A DNA stretch of 8,195 bases from Methanomassiliicoccales archaeon PtaB.Bin134 (lineage in GTDB: Archaea; Thermoplasmatota; Thermoplasmata; Methanomassiliicoccales; UBA472): assembly GCA_002067045.1 (NCBI GenBank), contig MVPZ01000175.1, positions 1-8,195 on the forward strand. The letters are read 5' to 3'. Position numbers and translations under genes: made by a program. The notes beneath the pieces are model-generated. The model had not been told where the DNA came from, did no database searches, and worked only from the letters and a program-made list of their open reading frames with translations. Below, piece after piece: positions 1 through 5,674 of this stretch. Position 1 is the first letter of the stretch, and the number at the start of each line of letters is the position of its first letter.

Positions 1-1
1 G

Positions 2-547
2 GACATGAGCAAGCAGGAGTACCTGAGACTGAAGCTGCAGGAGGTCCTGGCCGAGGGCGAGGGCTTCGACCTGCTCACCATGGGCCGGCCGGAGGGCCCG
101 GGCTGCTACTGCTACGTGAACAACCTGCTGCGGGTCTTCGTGGACCAGCTGATGGAGCGCTATCCGCACGTGATCATCGACAACGAGGCCGGGATGGAGC
201 ACCTCTCCCGGCGCACCGCGAAACGGATGGACCTGCTCCTGCTGGTCTCCGACCCCACCTCCGTGGGGGTGCGCACCGCCCTGCGGCTATCCGAACTGGC
301 CGACGAGCTGGGCCTGGAGGTCGGGCGGAGGGTGCTGCTGGTAAACGGGGTGCGCGAAGGGCGGGAGCAGGCCGCCAAGGACCTGGCGACGGACACCGCA
401 ATGGATCATCATCTGCTGCCCGAGGACGAAGGGGTCAGGGAGGCCTCCGCCTCCGGTTCCCCGGTGCAGGCCGCGGGGGACCTGGCCGACAGCCTCCGCA
501 GGATCATTCCCGACCTCTTCCCTTCCAGAGCGCGAAGGCCAGAGTGA
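2..547 (+). CDS. acsF: AcsF/CooC-type nickel-insertion ATPase, 5' end cut by window edge
   Basis: Partial MinD/CooC-family P-loop ATPase that helps load nickel into acetyl-CoA synthase or CO dehydrogenase in the cytoplasm. The frame is open to the left edge; the ATG at 5 is probably an internal Met, because the N-terminal P-loop half (roughly 80 residues) is missing. Numbering from that Met, visible landmarks are the GPGCYCYVNN segment with the metal-binding CxC pair (C34, C36), a HVIIDNEAG strand (about 55-63) followed by EHLSRRT, a VSDP switch-like strand (about 81-84), and a VNG motif (113-115) typical of nucleotide-base contact. The GPGCYCY form is what I recall for bacterial AcsF; general CooC proteins vary here. 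The last 44 bp overlap the 3' end of the opposite-strand FnIII gene. It faces the acsBDC operon but is separated from it by two surface-protein genes, which is unusual. CooC for the CODH C-cluster is the alternative assignment. Confidence 0.9.
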   Translation, partial: DMSKQEYLRLKLQEVLAEGEGFDLLTMGRPEGPGCYCYVNNLLRVFVDQLMERYPHVIIDNEAGMEHLSRRTAKRMDLLLLVSDPTSVGVRTALRLSELADELGLEVGRRVLLVNGVREGREQAAKDLATDTAMDHHLLPEDEGVREASASGSPVQAAGDLADSLRRIIPDLFPSRARRPE

Positions 548-944
548 TGGCGGCCACGGCCAACACCCCGGTCATCACCGCCGCGGGATATCCGTCCGAG
601 GGCGGAAGCACCACCACCACCTCGCTCAGCGGCCCCTCCCCCGCAGTGGTGTTCACGCTAATGGCGTAATAGTACGTCCAGCCGCGCACCACCTCCGAAT
701 CGTATCCCGCGGTGAAGTTGGCGTCCACCGAATCGTAGAAGGATATGTTGCCCGGCTCGGTCCCCCGGTATACGTTATAGTGCAGGACAGTGACGTTGCC
801 CGCCGGCGGTCCCCAGGACAGGAATATCCTGGATCCGTCACGCTCGGCCTGCAGGTCCTGCGGCGGTCCCACAGGTCCTGCGGAGCAGCAGGGCCACAGG
901 GGCAGCAGGAGCACGATCAGCAGGACGATGGCGGCGCGGTTCAC
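504..944 (-). CDS. Small secreted, membrane-anchored fibronectin type III domain protein
   Basis: 146-residue predicted surface protein of unknown specific function. Residues 1-22 form a Sec signal peptide (short basic start, long Leu/Val core, CSA|G cleavage region). Residues about 26-113 form one FnIII domain, with the typical IFLSWGPP strand, a YNVYRG strand and a WTYYYAISVNTTAGEG strand. Residues about 119-140 are a C-terminal transmembrane anchor followed by a short basic tail (KGRGRE), giving an outside-facing domain. Four N-X-S/T sequons (N50, N66, N76, N98) could be glycosylated if the host has an archaeal-type system. The start is GTG at 944, chosen because it gives a complete signal peptide. 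No Shine-Dalgarno sequence precedes it, and the nearby ATG at 954 is out of frame, so the start is moderately certain. It lies 61 bp downstream of the 777-residue surface-protein gene on the same strand and overlaps the convergent acsF by 44 bp. It probably mediates protein or glycan contacts at the envelope. Confidence 0.83.
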   Translation of the reverse strand: MNRAAIVLLIVLLLPLWPCCSAGPVGPPQDLQAERDGSRIFLSWGPPAGNVTVLHYNVYRGTEPGNISFYDSVDANFTAGYDSEVVRGWTYYYAISVNTTAGEGPLSEVVVVLPPSDGYPAAVMTGVLAVAAITLAFALWKGRGRE

Positions 945-980
945 GGTGGAGCATGGCCAAGTGCGGACAAAATGATTTCT

Positions 981-992
981 GAGAAAAAGAAA
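981..992 (-). terminator. Pyrimidine (U-rich) tract, possible archaeal-type terminator
   Basis: On the - strand this reads TTTCTTTTTCTC, starting 13 nt after the TAA stop of the 777-residue surface-protein gene. There is no obvious GC-rich hairpin before it, so it resembles the oligo-U terminators of archaea more than a bacterial intrinsic terminator. Whether it stops transcription before the FnIII gene is not knowable from sequence. Confidence 0.4.
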
Positions 993-1009
993 GGGTTTAA
1001 GGGGTTTAA
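993..1009. repeat. Short tandem direct repeat (GGGTTTAA x2, 9-bp period)
   Basis: GGGTTTAA occurs at 993-1000 and again at 1002-1009. The second copy contains the stop codon of the 777-residue gene (TTAAACCC on the - strand). The AT core of the first copy (TTAAA on the - strand) could also act as a weak TATA element for the FnIII gene about 50 bp downstream. It may be chance. Confidence 0.3.
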
Positions 1010-3339
1010 TCGAAGCTCACGTCCTCCGGGTCGGGAACGTCGTAGTCGTCCAGGTCCACCTCGAAGCACTCGAAGCCGATGATCTCCGACCATCCGGAAC
1101 CGGAACCGAACGTGCTGTAGCTGCCGGAGTCGGCAGTCCCCAGCACGCCGGTGTAGGTGACCTCCTCCCATATCTCCTGCCCGGTGGCCTCGATGTACAG
1201 GGCCAGGTAGGATATGGTCACGTGCCAGGTGATGACCTGGTCGTTCTCCCAGTCGCTGTCGTGGTCCGCGTAGTAGTGCAGCGCTATCTGGTACGTCCCG
1301 TACAGGTCGGTGCTCTGCTGCACGCCTGAAGGATCGTACATCACCATGTCGTCCGTGGCATAGTAATGCTCCGGGCCGTAGCCGTAGGTGTTGTCGAAGT
1401 CCAGGTAGGGTCCGTCGGCGTCCGGCATCTTGTTGGCGAAGTAGATGTGCCGGCCGTACGGCTCCAGCACGTGCAGGTCCACGTCGCTGCTGCCCTGCCC
1501 CCAGCTCAGGGTCACGGTGAGGGCGCCGCGGGCGGCGGTGCTCTCTATCTCGGTGCGGTAGAACCCGGCCCAGTTGGTGAAGGTGTTGCTGTCGGTGGCC
1601 AGGATGACCACGTCGTTCACCCCCTGCCTCAGGGGCACCTCGATGGAGAACGCCCCGTCCACCACCGCGGTCTCGAACTTCTGCCCGCCCACGAACACCA
1701 GGGTGCTGTTGACATCCTCCTGCCCCCCGCTTATGGTGCCGGTGATGTAGCACTTGGTGTCGCTGGTGTCCCGGATGTCGTCATCGTCGGTGTCCACCGG
1801 GGTGTAGCCGTACGTGGAGGTGTCCTCGTCGGTCAGCTCGATCTCCGGGAACACCGAGTTGCCGGAGAACCCGTTCTGGGCGCTCTGGTACAGCCCGCTG
1901 TAGGCGTTCAGGGGGCTGAACACCTTGGCGCTGGCGTGGTAGAACACGTTGAACTGCAGCGGGTTGGCCGCGTTCAGCCCGGACTTGAATATCTGGGTGA
2001 ACCCGTTGGAGTAGGTGAACGGCATCTGCTGCTGCGCGCTGTCCAGGCTGCTCCCGGGGTTGTTGGGGTCGTACATGTAGAAGCGGCCGTTGTCGTACTT
2101 GTAGGCCAGGATGGCGTGCCCGCCCGCTCCCCAGTTCCCGTTGGCGTACTTGGTCTTCAGGCCCACCAGCTGCGGCTCGCCGGAGACCAGCATGCCGTGG
2201 ATGATGCTCAGCCCGGTGGCCTTGGCGGAGGTGTTGGCCCGCTCCTGGGCGGTCAGGGACCCCCAGATGCCCTGCACTCCCATCTGGGCCCTGGTGGCCA
2301 GCTCGATGGCGGTGCTGTCGTCCCTCCACTGGTTGCGGTCGCCCTGTCGGTACATGCTGTACAGGCCATCGCCGTCGCCCTTCTGGTAGGTGTAGTGCCA
2401 CTTGGCGTAGGACACCATGCCCAGGCAAAGTCCGCCGTTCTCCAGGTAGCTTCCGTAGTTGGGGATGAACCAGCCGTCGCTCTTGGGCCGGAACCCGGTG
2501 TCCACGGCGTAGCTGGAGTTCATGCTCTCGAATATGCTCATGGCCAGCTCGATGGCCACGAACCTGGAGAAGGTGGCGCAGTTGAAGGTGATGGTGTTCG
2601 CGCCCAGATTCTGGGACACGAAGCCGGTGGGCTCCAGGCGCTGGTTGGCGGCATCGTACTGGTAGAAGCGCACTCCCTCCTCGTCGCTGACCAGGGAGGG
2701 GTCGTAGGGCAGGGTGACGGTCAGCACCTGCTCGAACATCTTGAACACGTTCCAGTCGCCGGGGCCGTCGGTCTCGATGGAGATCATCCTGCTGACGATC
2801 TCGCCGGTGTCCGGCAGACCTTCGGCGTCGATCACCGGCGCGCTGCTGATGTCGAAGTCCACAGGTCCCGGGGCGGCTCCCTCAGGGACATCGATCCGCA
2901 GCCCGTTCAGGACGCTGGATGGGTTGCTGATGGCGATGGTCCCTCCCACGGAGCCGATGGTTGAGGATATGGCATCGACGAAGGAGCCGGTGCTCAGCAC
3001 CTTGGGCACTATCTCATGGATGGGGTTGTCATCCCCATCCCCGTCCCCCGAGGGCCAGAAGAGCACCGCCAGGGAGGCCACTAGGATGATCGCCACCACC
3101 GCCACCACGGCCACGACGAGCATGGTCTTGGGCTTCTTCTTCGGCGGGGGATAGTACTGCTGCTGCGGGTACTGCTGATACTGGTTAGGCGGGTATTGCT
3201 GCTGGTACTGCGGCTGCTGCTGCGGGTACTGTTGATACTGTTCGGGTGGGTTTTGCGGGGGCCATTGCTGCGGCCCCTGCTGCTGGCCTTGATAGGGTTG
3301 CTGGCCAGGCTGGTTCGGGTCGTAAGGTCCTTGCTGCAT
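1006..3339 (-). CDS. Membrane-anchored surface protein: Q/P/Y-rich head, ZU5-like, papain-like peptidase-type and YfaP-like domains
   Basis: 777-residue predicted type II membrane protein (N-terminus in, body outside) of unknown role. Residues 1-66 are low-complexity Gln/Pro/Tyr; KKKPK (67-71) leads into a transmembrane helix at about 73-95, then an acidic GDGDGDD linker. Residues about 115-265 form a beta-rich region resembling ZU5-like domains (GGTI near 132, RIDVPEGA near 148). Residues about 266-480 look like a papain-like cysteine peptidase or transglutaminase-fold domain: NGGLCLGM with candidate nucleophile C305, GGHAILAY with H408, and YMYDPNNP with D424. At 516-527 an Asp-rich DTDDDDIRD stretch resembles calcium-binding thrombospondin-3-type repeats. 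Residues about 529-600 look Ig-like, and about 605-715 resemble YfaP/DUF2135 (VTLSWGQGSSDVDLHV, GYGPEHYY). Three N-glycosylation sequons lie outside (N274, N369, N544). The ATG at 3339 has an AGGTG ribosome site 7 nt upstream and a TATA-like box. Catalytic activity is inferred from motif layout only. Confidence 0.85.
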   Translation of the reverse strand: MQQGPYDPNQPGQQPYQGQQQGPQQWPPQNPPEQYQQYPQQQPQYQQQYPPNQYQQYPQQQYYPPPKKKPKTMLVVAVVAVVAIILVASLAVLFWPSGDGDGDDNPIHEIVPKVLSTGSFVDAISSTIGSVGGTIAISNPSSVLNGLRIDVPEGAAPGPVDFDISSAPVIDAEGLPDTGEIVSRMISIETDGPGDWNVFKMFEQVLTVTLPYDPSLVSDEEGVRFYQYDAANQRLEPTGFVSQNLGANTITFNCATFSRFVAIELAMSIFESMNSSYAVDTGFRPKSDGWFIPNYGSYLENGGLCLGMVSYAKWHYTYQKGDGDGLYSMYRQGDRNQWRDDSTAIELATRAQMGVQGIWGSLTAQERANTSAKATGLSIIHGMLVSGEPQLVGLKTKYANGNWGAGGHAILAYKYDNGRFYMYDPNNPGSSLDSAQQQMPFTYSNGFTQIFKSGLNAANPLQFNVFYHASAKVFSPLNAYSGLYQSAQNGFSGNSVFPEIELTDEDTSTYGYTPVDTDDDDIRDTSDTKCYITGTISGGQEDVNSTLVFVGGQKFETAVVDGAFSIEVPLRQGVNDVVILATDSNTFTNWAGFYRTEIESTAARGALTVTLSWGQGSSDVDLHVLEPYGRHIYFANKMPDADGPYLDFDNTYGYGPEHYYATDDMVMYDPSGVQQSTDLYGTYQIALHYYADHDSDWENDQVITWHVTISYLALYIEATGQEIWEEVTYTGVLGTADSGSYSTFGSGSGWSEIIGFECFEVDLDDYDVPDPEDVSFD
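3142..3339 (-). repeat. Low-complexity coding tract for Gln/Pro/Tyr-rich N-terminal head
   Basis: This stretch encodes residues 1-66 of the surface protein, almost entirely Q, P, Y, G and N. Imperfect units such as YQQYPQQ (residues 35-41 and 54-60) and YQQQYPPNQ recur, written in DNA as CAG/CAA, CCG/CCC and TAC/TAT mixtures. The synonymous codons vary between units, which argues for selection on the amino-acid pattern over recent slippage. It lies on the cytoplasmic side of the membrane helix. Confidence 0.7.
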
Positions 3340-3345
3340 CCGATT

Positions 3346-3352
3346 CCACCTT
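3346..3352 (-). promoter_or_regulatory. Ribosome binding site of the 777-residue surface-protein gene
   Basis: On the - strand AAGGTGG, whose AGGTG core matches the anti-Shine-Dalgarno end of 16S rRNA, lies 7 nt before the ATG at 3339. It fixes that start and the Q/P/Y-rich N-terminus. Confidence 0.6.
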
Positions 3353-3381
3353 GGATTTTACGGTTGCAAGCACTTGTGCAG

Positions 3382-3394
3382 ATATATGGTTTTC
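3382..3394 (-). promoter_or_regulatory. TATA/BRE-like promoter of the 777-residue surface-protein gene
   Basis: In the 71-bp gap between acsC and the surface-protein gene, the - strand reads GAAAACC (BRE-like, A-rich) directly followed by ATATAT (3382-3387). Archaeal transcription would start about 25 nt downstream, near 3359, leaving a roughly 20-nt leader with the AGGTG ribosome site. The AT content stands out against the GC-rich surroundings. No clear bacterial -35/-10 pair was seen. A separate promoter here means the surface protein need not be cotranscribed with acsBDC. Confidence 0.5.
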
Positions 3395-3410
3395 AGATGG
3401 TTAACGTCCG

Positions 3411-4733
3411 TCACATGCCGCGCAGGAACTTCGGAAGGCCCGAGGATTCCTTGGGCCCCACGATGACCTTAAGCCCGGTGGCCTCGTTGAGCTTGACGCT
3501 CATCCGGGCCACCATGCCAGGGATGACCAGCACGCCGGCGCTCGACCTTTCCTTTGCCCCGCTGGCCTGGAGGGCGCTGTTCACCGTCTCCGCGGTCAGC
3601 TTCCCGGCCGAGTAGGCGGTCAGGACGGAAAGCCCCTCGGTGTCCACCACCTGCAGCCACACCGGCACCTTGCTCTTCTCGATGTCCGAGAGCACGGTGA
3701 AGTAGGTGAGCGAGAAATTGGTGGTGAACAGTATCGGCGCATCCGGTCCGGGGTTGTTCACCGGATACAGCTCCGGGCGCACCTGAATGGGCACCTGCGG
3801 GTCGGTGTAGATGTTCTGCCTGAGCACCAGCAGCGGCAGGGCGTGCTGCGCCGGGAGGTCCTGGAAGGCCAGCAGGCTGCCGTACTTCATCACGGCCGTG
3901 GAGGCCATGAGCACGCCGTCCCGCCCTGCGGGTATGGACAGGTAGATGGGGTATCCCAGTCCACGGAAGGTCTTGCGTATGGCGCTGCGCCGGATGATGG
4001 TGCACCGTTCCAGCAGCTCCCTCATGTTCGAGGGCATCGGATCGAGCACCAGGTCCTCCAGGCCCTCCTTCCGGGCGGCCTCCGCCAGGTCGGCCAGCTG
4101 GGCCAGGTCGCCGGAGCATAGCGCCAGGGGGCAGCCATGGGCCTTGGCCGCCGCGGCCATGTCCTTCAGGTTGGAGGCGTCCGCCCCGTGCAGCAGGGGC
4201 CTGCGGTCCTTCACCGCGGCCGCGGCCCCGGTCATGGCGGTTGGATCGTGACAGCGCAGCACCAGCGGCCAATCGATGGCCTGGGCCACCCTCTTCACGA
4301 AGGATGCGTAGGTTCCAGGGTTCCCGGAGCGATATTCCGCCTCCACGGCGTCCAGCCTCAGGACCTGGCCGACCCGCTCGAAGCGGAGCTCACGGGCGTG
4401 GTCCAGCTTGGCCTTCAATGCCCCCTCGTCCATATCGTCGGAGACCCGCAGGGCGAAGGCCGTGGGATGGAAGAAGCGCTTGTCGTGGCGGTACAGCTCG
4501 GTCTCGTCCCCCATCTCCAGCACGGCCTTGCCGGAGCCGATGCGCACCAGGCGGATGGGCGGCGCGGACGAGCTGGCCAGGGCGTTCCGGCCCGCCTCGC
4601 TCAAGTGCGGGCAGTCGTCAAGCTGGGCCTTGTTGTTGGCCAGCTGCATGGCGAAGGCCAGGCAGGTGGGGTATCTGCACTCGCCGCAGTTCTTCTTGGG
4701 CAGGTGCTTGAATATCTCGATGGCCGTGGGCAT
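3411..4733 (-). CDS. acsC: Corrinoid iron-sulfur protein large subunit (CFeSP gamma)
   Basis: 440-residue large subunit of the corrinoid iron-sulfur protein, which carries the methyl group on cobalamin from methyl-tetrahydrofolate or -pterin to the ACS A-cluster. The N-terminal [4Fe-4S] domain has all four ligands, C16, C19, C24 and C41 (CX2CX4CX16C, opening with LPKKNCGEC). A MGDETELYRHDKRF stretch (about 74-87) is highly characteristic of the family. The middle is a TIM-barrel region that includes LRQNIYTDPQVPIQV (about 304-318). The C-terminal cobalamin-binding domain (about 335-440) contains TTNFSLTYF and VDTEGLSVLTAYSAGKL. Length matches bacterial AcsC (about 446 in Moorella, from memory); archaeal CdhE is usually a little longer. 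Its ATG shares one base with the acsD stop (TGATG), so translation is probably coupled. It is the last gene of the acsBDC operon. Confidence 0.96.
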   Translation of the reverse strand: MPTAIEIFKHLPKKNCGECRYPTCLAFAMQLANNKAQLDDCPHLSEAGRNALASSSAPPIRLVRIGSGKAVLEMGDETELYRHDKRFFHPTAFALRVSDDMDEGALKAKLDHARELRFERVGQVLRLDAVEAEYRSGNPGTYASFVKRVAQAIDWPLVLRCHDPTAMTGAAAAVKDRRPLLHGADASNLKDMAAAAKAHGCPLALCSGDLAQLADLAEAARKEGLEDLVLDPMPSNMRELLERCTIIRRSAIRKTFRGLGYPIYLSIPAGRDGVLMASTAVMKYGSLLAFQDLPAQHALPLLVLRQNIYTDPQVPIQVRPELYPVNNPGPDAPILFTTNFSLTYFTVLSDIEKSKVPVWLQVVDTEGLSVLTAYSAGKLTAETVNSALQASGAKERSSAGVLVIPGMVARMSVKLNEATGLKVIVGPKESSGLPKFLRGM

Positions 4734-5662
4734 CAGGCCTCACCCCCCAGCCCCTTGATGGAGTGCCGGGCGATATCCATGGCCTCAGGGTGCCCCAGCA
4801 CCAGGATGTCCGCGCCGGACAGCAGGGCGGCCAGGGCGGTGGTGGCCTCCCACCATATGCCCCTTTCCAGCGTGTCGCCGCCGTTCGGCAGGTCCTCGGT
4901 GGCCTCCCGGGCCTTCCATGCCGAGGTGCAATCGCAGATCATGGGCACCTGCAGCATGGCGTCCCCGGCCAGGGCGGATATCCGGATGCGCTCGTTGACG
5001 GAGTAGGAGTATTCCAATCCCATTCCCAGGGCGGCCATCAGCGGGTCGATGACCACGTCCCTGCGGCCAACTCCGAAGTCGGTGAGCAATATGACTATCT
5101 GCTTGGCCAGATTGATGTCCAGGTTGCTGAAGCCGATGACCGCGTGCCCGTTGGCCAGGGCGGCCGCGCCCACCGATTTGTAGGCCCCCTCCTCGGCATG
5201 CCCCAGCAGCAGCCGGCGGCCCTTGGCCCGCTCCCCCACCTTCTCCATGACCCGGGCGTCCTTCTCCTCGTGCCCGCTGCCGTAGACGATGAGCGGCAGT
5301 TCGGCGGCCGAGAGCACGGCCATGACCGTCTCCGCGGCCTCCTCCGCGGACGCGTTCCCCTCCTCGGGGTTGGTGGAGGTCAGATGCAGGCAGAGCAGGT
5401 CCGCCCCCCGGGCCTTCCAGGCCATGGCCCAGGCCACCGGATCGCGGACGTCATCGCCGAAGGCCTCCTTAATGGCCGGGGGCACCTCCTCCAGGGAGTC
5501 GGCCAGCCATCCGGCCAGGGCCACCCTGCGACGGGAGGGGTCCTCGAAGGACAGGAAGGGCAGCCCCCTGTTCCCGCCCAAGCGCAGGGCGCCGTCTCCG
5601 CTGCCCAGCTCCAGATCTCCTATCGAACCAGTCCATTTCTCCTTCGGCACCGGGACTTCCAT
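4733..5662 (-). CDS. acsD: Corrinoid iron-sulfur protein small subunit (CFeSP delta)
   Basis: 309-residue TIM-barrel small subunit that pairs with AcsC to form the corrinoid iron-sulfur protein and helps hold cobalamin between the subunits. Family segments run in order: VPVPKEKWTG at the start, GADLLCLHLTSTNPEEGN (about 86-103), HEEKDARVMEKV, LLLGHAEEGAYKSVGAA, LDINLAKQ (about 181-188), VVIDPLMAALGMGLEYSYS (about 203-221) and GADILVLGHPEAM near the end. The length fits bacterial AcsD; archaeal CdhD is normally closer to 400 residues. I chose the ATG at 5662 over the in-frame GTG at 5671 because a strong GAGGTG ribosome site ends 6 nt before the ATG and itself contains that GTG. The acsB stop lies only 10 nt upstream, and the 3' end overlaps acsC by one base, so the three genes form one operon. 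Confidence 0.94.
   Translation of the reverse strand: MEVPVPKEKWTGSIGDLELGSGDGALRLGGNRGLPFLSFEDPSRRRVALAGWLADSLEEVPPAIKEAFGDDVRDPVAWAMAWKARGADLLCLHLTSTNPEEGNASAEEAAETVMAVLSAAELPLIVYGSGHEEKDARVMEKVGERAKGRRLLLGHAEEGAYKSVGAAALANGHAVIGFSNLDINLAKQIVILLTDFGVGRRDVVIDPLMAALGMGLEYSYSVNERIRISALAGDAMLQVPMICDCTSAWKAREATEDLPNGGDTLERGIWWEATTALAALLSGADILVLGHPEAMDIARHSIKGLGGEA
4740..4744 (-). promoter_or_regulatory. Ribosome binding site of acsC
   Basis: GGTGA on the - strand, within GGGGGGTGAGG at the very end of the acsD coding region, lies 6 nt before the acsC ATG at 4733. It supports this start and translational coupling through the TGATG stop-start overlap. Confidence 0.5.
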
Positions 5663-5668
5663 GAATCG

Positions 5669-5674
5669 CACCTC
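5669..5674 (-). promoter_or_regulatory. Ribosome binding site that sets the acsD start
   Basis: GAGGTG on the - strand overlaps the acsB TGA stop and ends 6 nt before the ATG at 5662. The GTG within it (5671-5669) is in frame with acsD but would sit inside the ribosome site, so the ATG is the better start. Confidence 0.65.

Noticed and set aside
16..22. Lipobox-type cysteine in the FnIII protein signal peptide (LWPCCSAG)
   Set aside because: The residues before the cysteines (WP) do not fit a lipobox. A standard signal-peptidase site after CSA is more likely, and the protein has its own C-terminal anchor. The numbers given here are residues of the protein encoded at 504-944.
941..1753. 270-codon - strand open frame running in another frame through the surface-protein gene and across the gap
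   Set aside because: Arg/Gly/His-rich composition typical of a frame shadow, and it is out of frame with the well-supported surface-protein and FnIII genes.
1366..2964. 532-codon open frame on the + strand, antisense to the 777-residue surface protein
   Set aside because: Its translation is a Val/Gly/His/Leu-rich string with no recognisable domain, as expected from the complement of GC-rich codons. The opposite strand has convincing domains and a promoter.
3142..3339. CRISPR or intergenic tandem repeat, suggested by the repeating CTGCTG/TACTG look on the + strand
   Set aside because: The units are short, imperfect and without spacers, and are explained by the Gln/Pro/Tyr-rich coding sequence on the - strand.
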